From NCBI RefSeq assembly GCF_025356155.1, contig NZ_JANXUQ010000072.1, positions 1-36,259 on the forward strand: a DNA stretch of 36,259 nt, written 5' to 3'. Source of the DNA: Rhodoferax sp. (GTDB lineage Bacteria > Pseudomonadota > Gammaproteobacteria > Burkholderiales > Burkholderiaceae_C). The translations under genes were made by a program, and so were the position numbers. Of this stretch, positions 23,764-31,920 are shown piece by piece. The notes beneath the pieces are model-generated. The model was not told the DNA's origin, did no database searches, and worked only from the letters and a program-made list of their open reading frames with translations. Numbering within the stretch: position 1 is the first letter of the stretch; each line of letters starts with the position of its first letter.

Positions 23764-26238
23764 GTGGACGCCATTTTTCAAGCTATCTTCATGGAGAGCC
23801 CTGAGGCCATAGCGCTGACCCGGGCGCGCGATGCAACCATCATCGCGGTGAATGATGAGTGGGTCAGCCTGACCGGCTACAGCCGCGACCAGGTCTTGGG
23901 GCGAACGGCGGTGGAAATTGGCCACTGGCCCGATGAAGTTGCGCGCAAACATGCGCTCCAGCCCTTGCAGACCCACCGAAGGGTGCGGGATCTGGACATC
24001 ACCATGGCTCTTGCCGATGGCGTGCACCGCCTGATTTGCATGAATGCCGTGTTGGTGGACGTGCAGGGCGAGTCCTACATTCTGTTTTATCTGCGCGATG
24101 TGACCGTAGACCGCATGTCGCAGGCGGCGGCTGTTGCAGGCGAGCGGGCCCTGGCGCAGACCAATGAAAAGCTCAACCGCCAGGTGACCCTGCATGAGAT
24201 GACCGAATCGGTTGCAAAGGTCGGGCATTGGGTGGTGTACCCGGGGGACGCGATGGTGCGGCTGTCGCACGGCTACTGCGCGATCGGCAACCTGGGTGAT
24301 GTGCAGTCCGTCCCCATGGGCGAACACTACCAGGGCGTAGTGGACGAGTACAAACCGCTTGTCAAACAGGCTATCCGGCAGATGAATGGCGACATTGTGG
24401 AATACCGCTGGCGCAGGCCGGATGGCAAGACGCTGTGGATACGTTCGCGCATGCACCGCCAGGTAGAAAATGGCGAGGTAAAGGCCGAATTTGGCGTCGT
24501 GCAGGACATCTCCAGCGAACGGGCTGCCTTGCAAGCTGCTGTGGACCAACTGGCGGCCGCGCAGCAAAGCGAAGCCCGCTTTCGCAGCCTGACCGAGCTG
24601 AGCTCCGACTGGTACTGGGAGCAGGATGCCGAATACCGTTTTTTGCGGGTAGATGGGGATATGGCTGGCGACCGCGGCATGCCGGCCGACAGTTTCCTCG
24701 GCCTGACGCGCTGGAACTCCGGCGTGGAAGGCATCAGCCCGGCGCAATGGGCCGTACATCGCGCTGCGCTGGATGCCCGTGAAACCTTCCATGACTTTGA
24801 GATGTGCCGTCGCCACCCAAATGGCTCCTTGATCTGGGTGGCCATCAGCGGTGCGCCGATCTTTGACAGCAATGGCATTTTCGCCGGTTACCGCGGCACC
24901 GGGCGCGAGATCACGGCCCGCAAACAGGCTGAGGCCGATATTGAACGGCTGGCGTTTTACGACGCGTTGACTGGTCTACCCAATCGGCGCCTGCTGATTG
25001 ACCGCCTCACCCAGGCCGTGGTGTCCAGCGCGCGCAGGGGCTGTTTTGGTGCCTTGCTGTTCATTGACCTGGACAACTTCAAGGTCCTCAATGACACCCG
25101 CGGCCACCACATGGGAGACGAGTTGCTCAAGCAGGTGGCATGGCGGCTGACCGACTGTGTGCGCGCCATCGACACTGTGGCCAGGCTGGGGGGCGACGAG
25201 TTTGTGGTCATGTTGGAAGACTTGGGCACAGTGGAGATAGACGCCGCCGCCCAGGCCGAAGCCATCGGCAAGAAGATTTTGGTGGCCATTAATAGGCATT
25301 TCGTACTGGGCGAGCAGACGCACCACGGCTCACCCAGCATCGGAGTGACGCTGTTTTTCAACCACCAACAAAGCGTGGACGAGTTGCTGCAGCGCGCCGA
25401 TCTGGCCATGTACCAGTCCAAGGCGGCGGGGCGCAATACATTGCGCTTCTTTGACCCGGTGATGCAGGCGGCAGCCAGTGCGCGCGCTGTGCTGGAGATT
25501 GACCTGCGCCGTGCGCTGCAGCACAAAGAATTCAGCCTGCACTACCAGCCGGTGGTCGATGAAAGCAGCTCCATCACCGGCGTGGAGGCTTTGCTACGTT
25601 GGCACCACCCGCAGCGGGGCATGGTGTCGCCAGCGGAATTTATCCCTGTGGCGGAGCAGGCGGGTTTGATCATTCCGTTGGGCCACTGGGTGCTGCAGGC
25701 TGCTTGCGCGCAACTGGTGGCATGGAACGGCAGCGCGGCTACCCGCAAGCTCACCATGGCGGTCAACGTGAGTGCGCGCCAGTTCCGCCACCCCGATTTC
25801 ACCGAGCAATTGCTGGATTTGCTGCGCGTGAGCGGCGCCAACCCCTATCGATTGAAACTGGAGCTAACCGAGAGCATGCTACTCAGTGATTTCGACGATG
25901 TCATCGTCAAGATGGGGGAGTTGCGGTCCATCGGCGTCAACTTTGCGTTGGACGACTTTGGCACCGGTTATTCGTCGCTGTCGTACCTCAAGCGCCTTCC
26001 ATTGGACCAGCTCAAGATCGACCAGTCTTTTGTGCGCGACGTGCTGACTGACCCCAACGACGCGGCTATTGCACGCACGATCTTGAGCCTGGCGCACAGC
26101 CTGGATTTGAGTGTGGTCGCGGAAGGTGTGGAGACGGCCGGGCAGCGCGACTTTTTGCTCAAGATGGGCTGCAAGGCTTTCCAGGGTTATTTCTTTGGCC
26201 GCCCGGTGGCGGTGGAAGCGTTGGAGTTGCCCGGCTGA
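23764..26238 (+). CDS. PAS-PAS-PAS-GGDEF-EAL cyclic di-GMP enzyme
   Basis: An 824-residue soluble signalling protein: PAS modules at about 1-115, 140-260 and 270-390 (the third with SSDWYWEQDAEYRF), a GGDEF domain from about residue 398 (FYDALTGLPNRR), and an EAL domain from about 575 to the end. GGDEF is canonical at 477-481 with an RxxD site (RAID) five residues earlier. The EAL phosphodiesterase keeps EALLRW (608-613), ELTES, DDFGTGYSSLSYLK and AEGVET, so both activities could be real. The GTG at 23764 is taken as the start because GAAGAAGG lies about 8 bases upstream; ATG at 23791 is an alternative. It is the last gene of the receiver-CheC-cyclase operon. Confidence 0.92.
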   Translation: MDAIFQAIFMESPEAIALTRARDATIIAVNDEWVSLTGYSRDQVLGRTAVEIGHWPDEVARKHALQPLQTHRRVRDLDITMALADGVHRLICMNAVLVDVQGESYILFYLRDVTVDRMSQAAAVAGERALAQTNEKLNRQVTLHEMTESVAKVGHWVVYPGDAMVRLSHGYCAIGNLGDVQSVPMGEHYQGVVDEYKPLVKQAIRQMNGDIVEYRWRRPDGKTLWIRSRMHRQVENGEVKAEFGVVQDISSERAALQAAVDQLAAAQQSEARFRSLTELSSDWYWEQDAEYRFLRVDGDMAGDRGMPADSFLGLTRWNSGVEGISPAQWAVHRAALDARETFHDFEMCRRHPNGSLIWVAISGAPIFDSNGIFAGYRGTGREITARKQAEADIERLAFYDALTGLPNRRLLIDRLTQAVVSSARRGCFGALLFIDLDNFKVLNDTRGHHMGDELLKQVAWRLTDCVRAIDTVARLGGDEFVVMLEDLGTVEIDAAAQAEAIGKKILVAINRHFVLGEQTHHGSPSIGVTLFFNHQQSVDELLQRADLAMYQSKAAGRNTLRFFDPVMQAAASARAVLEIDLRRALQHKEFSLHYQPVVDESSSITGVEALLRWHHPQRGMVSPAEFIPVAEQAGLIIPLGHWVLQAACAQLVAWNGSAATRKLTMAVNVSARQFRHPDFTEQLLDLLRVSGANPYRLKLELTESMLLSDFDDVIVKMGELRSIGVNFALDDFGTGYSSLSYLKRLPLDQLKIDQSFVRDVLTDPNDAAIARTILSLAHSLDLSVVAEGVETAGQRDFLLKMGCKAFQGYFFGRPVAVEALELPG

Positions 26239-26242
26239 ATGT

Positions 26243-26274
26243 TGCCCCCCACGCTGCGCCGCTGCGCGGCTGGC
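26243..26274. repeat. G+C-rich dispersed repeat (copy 1)
   Basis: The 36 bases between the stops of the convergent GGDEF-EAL gene and suhB consist almost entirely of a sequence with CCCCCCACGCTGCGCCGCTG that matches, on the other strand, part of an insertion in trmJ near 28061-28105. GCCGC-TGC-GCGGC can fold as a small hairpin. There is no T-run, so it is not an obvious terminator. Related sequences are, to my memory, common between Comamonadaceae genes. Confidence 0.5.
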
Positions 26275-27204
26275 TTACAACGGTGCGCTGTCGGCTTCAG
26301 GTTCTTGCGGAGCCTCTTCTTCATCGGCACCTTCGCCCTCTGGGTCGTTGATCGGAGCGTGGCGGGCTTGGCGCAAAGCGGCCTTTTCACCTGCGCTGGC
26401 GAACTTGCTGTACTTGCCCAGGATGCTGATCAGTTGGCCGTAGATGCGCGGGTTGCCAGCCAGGCATTCCTGCTGGTCCAGAAAATCAGCTTCACCGGTA
26501 AAGTTGCCGACCAGGCCACCGGCCTCGGTCACCAACAGTGAGCCGGCTGCCACATCCCAGGGCTGCAGGCCGGTCTCGAAAAATCCTTCGGTGTAGCCGG
26601 CGGCCACATAGGCCAAATCTAGCGCGGCGGCACCTGGGCGGCGCAGACCGGCCGTGCGCTTCATCACGTCGCCCATCATGGTCAGGTAATTGGCGAAGTT
26701 GTCACCCGGGCGGAACGGGAAACCGGTGGACAGCAGCGCGTCCTTCAAGTGGATGCGTTTGGACACGCGCAGGCGGCGGTCATTCAAATACGCACCACGG
26801 CCTTTGGTGGCGGTGAACAGATCGTTGCGGGTGGGGTCGTACACAACGGCCTGTTCGATCTTGCCTTTGACGGCCAGCGCGATGCTGACGCAGTACACGG
26901 GCAGGCCGTGGATGAAGTTGGTGGTGCCGTCCAACGGATCGATGATCCAGACGAATTCGGAGTCTTTGGCGCCATGTTCGCGCCCGGATTCCTCAGCCAG
27001 GATGCCGTGGCCCGGGTAGGCCGTCAGCAAGGTTTCTATGATCGCCTGCTCTGCAGCATGGTCCACTTCGGTGACAAAGTCGTTGGCTTTTTTTTGCGAG
27101 ATGCGAACGGATTCGATATCGAGGGCGGCGCGGTTGATGATGGATCCGGCAGCGCGTGCGGCTTTGACGGCCACGTTGACCATGGGGTGCAGATTGAGCG
27201 ACAT
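26275..27204 (-). CDS. suhB: Inositol-1-monophosphatase (SuhB)
   Basis: Magnesium-dependent phosphatase of the FIG superfamily; SuhB hydrolyses inositol monophosphates and in bacteria also joins the rRNA antitermination complex. Metal-binding motifs are intact: ILAEESG near residues 70-76, [15 protein letters not shown] near 85-100 and [11 protein letters not shown] near 220. The GSAA motif is [13 protein letters not shown] here, a mild change. The start at 27204 opens [20 protein letters not shown], the family N-terminus; a long in-frame extension to 27657 is not protein-like and overlaps trmJ antisense. The 309-residue protein has an acidic 40-residue C-terminal extension ([17 protein letters not shown]) beyond the E. 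coli length. It is divergent from trmJ. Confidence 0.95.
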   Translation of the reverse strand: MSLNLHPMVNVAVKAARAAGSIINRAALDIESVRISQKKANDFVTEVDHAAEQAIIETLLTAYPGHGILAEESGREHGAKDSEFVWIIDPLDGTTNFIHGLPVYCVSIALAVKGKIEQAVVYDPTRNDLFTATKGRGAYLNDRRLRVSKRIHLKDALLSTGFPFRPGDNFANYLTMMGDVMKRTAGLRRPGAAALDLAYVAAGYTEGFFETGLQPWDVAAGSLLVTEAGGLVGNFTGEADFLDQQECLAGNPRIYGQLISILGKYSKFASAGEKAALRQARHAPINDPEGEGADEEEAPQEPEADSAPL

Positions 27205-27223
27205 AAATTTTTTTAGTGTGTTT

Positions 27224-27260
27224 GTGGGACAGATCTTTAGCTCTGACCCCAACTGACTGG
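27224..27260. repeat. Short dispersed repeat (REP-like) in the suhB-trmJ gap
   Basis: GGGACAGATC, then TAGCTCTGACCCCAACTGAC. It shares GGGACAGA, TAGCTCTG and CCAACTGA, in the same order and orientation, with 29131-29172. This pattern resembles REP-like elements seen widely in proteobacterial intergenic DNA. It occupies part of the 181-base divergent control region of suhB and trmJ. Confidence 0.45.
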
Positions 27261-27385
27261 AAGAACTGACGCTCCGCTGGCGATGCAGGCGGCGACAATA
27301 CAGCCATTTTAACGGCTGGACCTTGGTTGCGCACTCTATTGGCTTCAATTCGCTTTCAGTCTGGCCCTCTTTCCCCCATTTCCCG

Positions 27386-28324
27386 ATGCAGACTCGCTTC
27401 ATCCTGATCAACACCAGCCATGCCGGCAATGTGGGCGCCGCCGCCCGCGCCATTAAAACCATGGGGTTTGACGACCTGGTGCTGGTGGCACCGCGTTGGG
27501 CCAATGTGCTGCGCCGGGAAGAAACGATCCAGCGGGCTAGCGGCGCGCTAGACGTGCTGGACAAGTGTCGCATTGTCGACACGCTGGATGAGGCGCTGGA
27601 GGGCATGACCCACCTGTGCGCCACGGCCATGACCCCGCGCGACTTCGGGCCGCCCACGGTGGCGCCGCGTCAACATTTTGAATCGCTATCAAAAACAGAG
27701 CGGGCTAACCATATTTCACGAGGGCTAGAGGCAGATTTGTCTCAAACCGTTCGGGAAAGTGAGCCCCTGGAATCTGCAGCGGCCCCACAGCAGGGGATTG
27801 CATTTTTGTTTGGCTCCGAGCGCTTTGGCATGCGCAACGAAGACGTCTACCGCTGCCATGCCTGCCTGAGTATCCCCAGCAACCCGAAGTTTGGTTCGCT
27901 CAATATTGGCGCGGCACTGCAAGTGGTGGCGTATGAATGGCGGCTGGCTTTGGGTGGGTTCAGCGAGCAACTCGCCGCCGGGACGTGGGGGCCGCAATTT
28001 TCCGCCGGGCAGCCCCAAGGGAAATTAGCCCCACGCGACGGAAAATCCGGAGCCCCTTCCCCGGATGGGGGCAGCGACCCGCAGAGCGGCGGAGCGTGGG
28101 GGCCACAACTAGCCGACGCAGCCCAAGTGGCCGGTATGCTGACCCATCTGGAGCAATCCTTGGTGGCGCTGGGTTTCCTGGACCCGGCCGCCCCCAAGAA
28201 GCTGATGCCGCGCCTGAACCAGCTCTTCAATCGCGCAGGCGTCACGCAGGAAGAAATCCACATCCTGCGGGGCATTGCCAAGGCCATATTGCAGCAGTCG
28301 GCCGACGGGGGCGGCAACAGGTAG
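27386..28324 (+). CDS. trmJ: tRNA (cytidine/uridine-2'-O-)-methyltransferase TrmJ, enlarged by repeats
   Basis: SPOUT-class enzyme that methylates the ribose 2'-O of position 32 in tRNA anticodon loops, using S-adenosylmethionine bound in a deep trefoil knot. The start at 27386 gives [28 protein letters not shown], the family N-terminus; the knot motifs [12 protein letters not shown] and [22 protein letters not shown] are intact, and the C-terminal helical part ends with a TrmJ-type [10 protein letters not shown]. The protein is 312 residues, about 65 more than E. coli TrmJ. The excess lies in two insertions: residues 98-130, containing a copy of a ~55-bp dispersed repeat, and residues 198-245, a Gly/Pro/Ser-rich stretch with a repeated WGPQ. 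Both fall at domain surfaces and leave the frame open, so the enzyme is probably functional. Confidence 0.94.
   Translation: MQTRFILINTSHAGNVGAAARAIKTMGFDDLVLVAPRWANVLRREETIQRASGALDVLDKCRIVDTLDEALEGMTHLCATAMTPRDFGPPTVAPRQHFESLSKTERANHISRGLEADLSQTVRESEPLESAAAPQQGIAFLFGSERFGMRNEDVYRCHACLSIPSNPKFGSLNIGAALQVVAYEWRLALGGFSEQLAAGTWGPQFSAGQPQGKLAPRDGKSGAPSPDGGSDPQSGGAWGPQLADAAQVAGMLTHLEQSLVALGFLDPAAPKKLMPRLNQLFNRAGVTQEEIHILRGIAKAILQQSADGGGNR
27684..27738 (+). repeat. Dispersed ~55-bp repeat inside trmJ (copy D)
   Basis: The reference copy of this repeat. Left end CGCTATCAAAAACAGAGC, variable middle, right end ACGAGGGCTAGAGGCAGATT. It encodes [18 protein letters not shown] in the TrmJ frame, between the conserved [11 protein letters not shown]-type region and the FLFGSERFG motif, where relatives have only a short loop. 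Its A+T content and codons (TCG CTA TCA AAA ACA) differ from the flanks. Confidence 0.75.
27981..28110. repeat. G+C-rich repeat insertion inside trmJ (copy 2 plus partial tandem)
   Basis: ACGTGGGGGCCGCAA near 27983 recurs as GCGTGGGGGCCACAA near 28094, and the interval includes GGAAAATCCGG and GGATGGGGGCAGCGACCC. On the minus strand 28061-28105 resembles the repeat at 26243-26274. The frame stays open, giving two WGPQ motifs in TrmJ. Confidence 0.55.
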
Positions 28325-28334
28325 ACTTCCACGC

Positions 28335-29123
28335 ATGTTTTCACGCCTACGCTCCGACATCCAGTGCATCCTCGACCGCGACCCTGCCGCGCGTACGACC
28401 TGGGAGGTGCTGACCTGCTACCCAGGCCTTCACGCTCTGGTACTGCACCGCCGCGCGCACTGGTGCTGGACGCATGGCCTCAAGTGGCTGGGCCGGTTCA
28501 TATCGCACATGTCACGCTGGGCCACGGGCATTGAGATACACCCCGGTGCTGTCATTGGCGAGAGGGTGTTTTTTGACCATGCCATGGGCGTGGTGGTGGG
28601 CGAGACCGCCGAGATTGGCGACGGTTGCACCATTTACCAGGGCGTGACACTGGGCGGCACCTCGCTGTACAAGGGCGCCAAGCGCCACCCCACGCTGGGC
28701 AAGGATGTGGTGGTCAGCGCCGGTGCCAAGGTGCTGGGCGGGTTTTTGGTGGGCGATGGTGCCAAGATCGGCAGCAACGCGGTGGTCATCAAACCCGTGC
28801 CACCGGGTGCCACGGCGGTGGGCATTCCGGCCCGCATCATCCCTAGCAAGACGGGCGAGAGCGCGGATGTGACCCATTCCGAACCCAAATTCAGCGCCTA
28901 TGGCATCACGCAGGAAGACGACCCGGTCAGCCAGGCGTTGCGTGGCCTGATCGATTCAGCGTCGGGCCAGGAGCACCAGATTGCGCTGCTGTGGAAGGCG
29001 ATTGAGACCTTGTCGGCCAACCGCCGTGACAGCGCCGATTGCGTGCCGGACTGCGTTCCCGGCGACGCAGCCCGCAAAGAATGTTTTGAAGCCGAGCGCC
29101 TCAACCAACTGGTTGGCAAATAA
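28335..29123 (+). CDS. cysE: Serine O-acetyltransferase
   Basis: Acetylates L-serine with acetyl-CoA, the first step of cysteine synthesis. The protein opens [31 protein letters not shown]; the left-handed beta-helix begins at [33 protein letters not shown] with the catalytic histidine in DHAMG, and [21 protein letters not shown] and [12 protein letters not shown] are later hexapeptide coils. At 262 residues it is the shorter form lacking the large N-terminal helical domain of E. coli CysE, with a C-terminal extension of about 70 residues that is not part of the helix. The start is 10 bases after the trmJ stop, so the two genes are co-transcribed, as is common in betaproteobacteria. Confidence 0.95.
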   Translation: MFSRLRSDIQCILDRDPAARTTWEVLTCYPGLHALVLHRRAHWCWTHGLKWLGRFISHMSRWATGIEIHPGAVIGERVFFDHAMGVVVGETAEIGDGCTIYQGVTLGGTSLYKGAKRHPTLGKDVVVSAGAKVLGGFLVGDGAKIGSNAVVIKPVPPGATAVGIPARIIPSKTGESADVTHSEPKFSAYGITQEDDPVSQALRGLIDSASGQEHQIALLWKAIETLSANRRDSADCVPDCVPGDAARKECFEAERLNQLVGK

Positions 29124-29130
29124 GAATCTT

Positions 29131-29172
29131 GCGGGACAGACCGAAGCGCAGCGTAGCTCTGTCGCCAACTGA
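29131..29172. repeat. Short dispersed repeat (REP-like) between cysE and mogA
   Basis: GGGACAGACC...TAGCTCTGTCGCCAACTGA fills most of the 49-base gap between the convergent cysE and mogA. GACAGA and TCTGTC are inverted and can pair. It matches 27224-27260 in three blocks. Its place between stop codons suggests it could help end transcription from both sides, but no T-run follows. Confidence 0.45.
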
Positions 29173-29784
29173 TTAAGGGTGTTTAGGCCGGATGGCGCTC
29201 TTGGGCCTGAAGGCCTTGCACACGGAATCCACCGTTTGCAGATATGGTCCATCAATCAAATCGATGCAGTAGGGCACAGCGGTGAAAATGCCACTGACCA
29301 ATTGCTGGCCGTCAGCGTCCTTTAAACCCTCCAGCGTTTCGGCGATGGCCTTCGGCTGACCGGGCAGATTGATGATCAGGCTCCGGTCCCGAATCACCGC
29401 CACCTGGCGCGACAGGATGGCCGTTGGCACAAACTTCAGGCTGATCTGGCGCATTTGCTCGCCAAAACCCGGCATTTCCTTGTGCGCCACGGCCAGCGTG
29501 GCCTCGGGTGTTACGTCGCGCAGCGCAGGGCCGGTGCCACCGGTGGTCAGCACCAGGCTGCAACCGGCATCCACCAGTTCAATCAACGTCGCACTGATCG
29601 TCGCCTGCTCGTCGGGGATCAAACGCGCTTGAAAATGCAGCGGGTTTTGCAGTGCACGACCTAGCCAGTCTTTCAAGGCTGGCAGACCCTTGTCTTCGTA
29701 CACGCCGGTGGATGCGCGGTCGCTGATGGACACAATGCCAATTTTTACGCCGTCCAGCGCAGGCAAGGGCGCATCAACACTCAC
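29173..29784 (-). CDS. mogA: Molybdopterin adenylyltransferase (MogA)
   Basis: Adenylates molybdopterin in the last part of molybdenum-cofactor synthesis. The 203-residue protein shows the MogA/MoaB fold signatures KIGIVSISDRASTGVYEDKG, VLTTGGTGPALRDVTPEAT (nucleotide/pterin site), EMPGFGEQMRQIS and LIINLPGQPKAI. MogA rather than MoaB is favoured by the YEDKGLPAL and the YCIDLIDGPYLQT C-terminal segments, which MoaB lacks. The start overlaps the darP stop by 4 bases (ATGA), so it is translationally coupled. No other moa/moe genes are nearby. Confidence 0.93.
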   Translation of the reverse strand: MSVDAPLPALDGVKIGIVSISDRASTGVYEDKGLPALKDWLGRALQNPLHFQARLIPDEQATISATLIELVDAGCSLVLTTGGTGPALRDVTPEATLAVAHKEMPGFGEQMRQISLKFVPTAILSRQVAVIRDRSLIINLPGQPKAIAETLEGLKDADGQQLVSGIFTAVPYCIDLIDGPYLQTVDSVCKAFRPKSAIRPKHP

Positions 29785-30443
29785 GCATCAGCTCCGGGGT
29801 TGTTGGGGAAATCATCTTCTGGCCCAATCGGGTCTGGCACATCGCTGCCATGGAGCAGGTGTTCACGCACCAGCTGGAAAATGTCGCGGTAGGCACGGCC
29901 ATGGCGCACGGCTTCGCCGGGCTTCTCGGGCTTGGCGTCCTTGCGGGCCTGACGGATCAGCGCGCGCAGTTGCTGTATGTCGGCGGCCGGGTTGATGTTG
30001 ACCCATTGGCCGACCGCATCGTCGTCTGCAATCAGGCGGTCGCGCCATTGCTCGGCGGCGTGCAGGGCCAGTGTTTCCTTGGCAGACGGTGCGTGTTGTT
30101 CGTCAATGGAGATACGGATGGCGTCCAGCGTCGCGGGCTCCAGTTGCCGCATCCGCTTGCCAATGAACTGCATCAGTCGACGGCGGCCTTCGAAGTTGGT
30201 GATGCGTTTGTATTCTGCAATGGCTTCCATCAGCTTGTCCGGCAGTTCCAAGCGGGTCAACAGTTGCGCACGCAGGGTCAACAACTCAGTCCCAAGCTTT
30301 TGCAGCTCGGTGCTTTCGCGCTTGAGGTCGGTGCGGCTTTTGTCGTCGGTTCCCTTGAGCTCGCGCTTGAGCTCCAGGTCCAATTCACTGCCTTCCGTCA
30401 CAAATTTACCGTTGACGAAATAGCCTTTTTTTAGTTTGCTCAT
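29781..30443 (-). CDS. darP: Ribosome-associated protein DarP (YjgA, DUF615)
   Basis: A 220-residue, highly charged helical protein of the DUF615/YjgA family, which binds late 50S assembly intermediates. After an N-terminal KKGYFVNGKFVTEGSEL, the family core reads SRTDLKRESTELQKLGTELL, LPDKLMEAIAEYKRITNFEGRRRLMQFIGKRMR and QWRDRLIADDDAVGQWV. The start at 30443 is used because it gives this N-terminus; upstream frame to 30719 is antisense to pmbA. The ribosome-binding site is weak. Its start codon is only 25 bases from that of pmbA on the other strand; yjgA and pmbA are also neighbours and divergent in E. coli. Confidence 0.93.
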   Translation of the reverse strand: MSKLKKGYFVNGKFVTEGSELDLELKRELKGTDDKSRTDLKRESTELQKLGTELLTLRAQLLTRLELPDKLMEAIAEYKRITNFEGRRRLMQFIGKRMRQLEPATLDAIRISIDEQHAPSAKETLALHAAEQWRDRLIADDDAVGQWVNINPAADIQQLRALIRQARKDAKPEKPGEAVRHGRAYRDIFQLVREHLLHGSDVPDPIGPEDDFPNNPGADA

Positions 30444-30468
30444 ATAGACAAGTATCATAGCCTCCGCT

Positions 30469-31887
30469 ATGAAGACCCCCCAATCCTCCCTTCCAACGTC
30501 GCCAGCAGGCGCTCCATCCACCAAGCCAGCCGACAGCGGTTTTGCCTTTAGCCGACCCTTTTTTGAATCGCTAGTGGACAAAGCCCTGGCCCACGCCAAG
30601 AAGCTGGGCGCCACCGACGCAGGGGCCGAGGTGTCCGAAGGCTGCGGCCTTAGTGTGTCCGTGCGCAATGGCGAGCTCGAAAATGTGGAGCGCAACCGCG
30701 ATAAGTCTTTGGGCGTCACGGTTTACGTCGGCCAGCGCCGCGGGAATGCCAGCACGTCGGATTTCTCGGACGAGGCGATTGCACAGACGGTGGCCGCCGC
30801 CTATGACATCGCCCGTTTCACCGCTGAGGACGCATTTGCCAGTCTGCCCGACCTGAAGGACATCGCGCCCGTGGCCGACCGCAGTCGCGACCTGGACCTG
30901 TTCTTTCCCTGGGCATTGACCAGCGAAGAGGCCATGCGCCTGGCTTTGGAGTGTGAAGCCGCAGCCTTGGCCACCAGCAAAAAGATCACCAACAGCGAAG
31001 GCGCAGCGGTGTCGGCCCAGCAGTCACACTTTTTCAGCGCTCACACGAATGGCTTTCGCGGGGGTTATGCCAGCTCGCGCCATTCGATGTCGGTGTCACC
31101 CATAGCCGGCAAGGGCAAGGACATGCAGCGCGACAGCTGGTACAGCTCCATGCGCCACCAGGATGAATTGGCGTCGCCCCAGGCCATCGGGCGATACGCG
31201 GCAGAGCGGGCGTTGAGCCGCCTGAAGGCGCGCAAGATCGCCACGCTGGAGTGCCCCGTGTTATTTGAATCCCCGCTGGCTGCGGGCCTGGTAGGCGGCT
31301 TGGTGCAGGCATTGAGCGGCGGTGCCCTGTACCGCAAGAGCACGTTTTTGCTGGATTCGTTAGGAAAAATCGTTTTGCCCAAGCACATCGACATGCTGGA
31401 AGACCCGTTTGTGCTGCGCGGCAAGGGCAGTTCGCCATTCGATGACGAAGGCGTCAGCGTGCGGCCCCGCCAAGTGATTGAGGGAGGCCGGGTCAAAGGC
31501 TATTTCCTGAGCAGTTACACGGCACGCAAACTGGGCATGCAGACTACCGGCAATTCGGGTGGCTCGCATAACCTGACTGTCACCTCACGCCAGACGCGCC
31601 CCGGTGATGATCTGGATGCGATGTTGCAAAAGCTGGGGACTGGTTTGTTTGTGACGGAGTTGATGGGGCAGGGCACGAATTATGTGACCGGTGACTATTC
31701 ACGCGGGGCCAGCGGCTTCTGGGTGGAGAAGGGGCGCATCGCCTACCCGGTACACGAGATCACGATTGCTGGGAATATGAAGACCATGCTCAAGGGCATT
31801 GACGCGGTTGGCGCAGATGTCTACAACTACGGCGCCAAGACCGTTGGGTCTATTCTTATCAACCGCATGAAGGTGGCTGGGTCTTAG
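30469..31887 (+). CDS. pmbA: Metalloprotease subunit PmbA (TldE)
   Basis: Subunit of the TldD/TldE (PmbA) protease, which matures ribosomally made peptides such as microcins and degrades antitoxins; TldE lacks the zinc site and pairs with TldD. The 472-residue protein matches the family along its length: VSVRNGELENVERNRDKSLGVTVYVGQRRGNAS, KITNSEGAAVSAQQS, GGALYRKSTFLLDSLGK, GTGLFVTELMGQGTNYVTGDYSRGASGFWVE and the C-terminal MKVAGS. It has about 20 extra low-complexity residues at the N-terminus (PQSSLPTSPAGAPSTKPADSG). No strong ribosome-binding site precedes 30469. The tldD partner is not in the window. A long inverted repeat follows 33 bases downstream. Confidence 0.95.
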   Translation: MKTPQSSLPTSPAGAPSTKPADSGFAFSRPFFESLVDKALAHAKKLGATDAGAEVSEGCGLSVSVRNGELENVERNRDKSLGVTVYVGQRRGNASTSDFSDEAIAQTVAAAYDIARFTAEDAFASLPDLKDIAPVADRSRDLDLFFPWALTSEEAMRLALECEAAALATSKKITNSEGAAVSAQQSHFFSAHTNGFRGGYASSRHSMSVSPIAGKGKDMQRDSWYSSMRHQDELASPQAIGRYAAERALSRLKARKIATLECPVLFESPLAAGLVGGLVQALSGGALYRKSTFLLDSLGKIVLPKHIDMLEDPFVLRGKGSSPFDDEGVSVRPRQVIEGGRVKGYFLSSYTARKLGMQTTGNSGGSHNLTVTSRQTRPGDDLDAMLQKLGTGLFVTELMGQGTNYVTGDYSRGASGFWVEKGRIAYPVHEITIAGNMKTMLKGIDAVGADVYNYGAKTVGSILINRMKVAGS

Positions 31888-31920
31888 GCTTTTTTGGTTT
31901 TTGCTGTTCGAGGGAGACTG

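Noticed and set aside
23620-24816. Minus-strand open frame of 398 codons
   Set aside because: It is antisense to two GGDEF genes that carry all expected motifs; it has no protein-like features.
30553-30600. Possible further copy of the 55-bp repeat in pmbA (TTTTGAATCGCTA)
   Set aside because: Only the left 13 bases match; the rest does not, and the encoded peptide fits the PmbA family.
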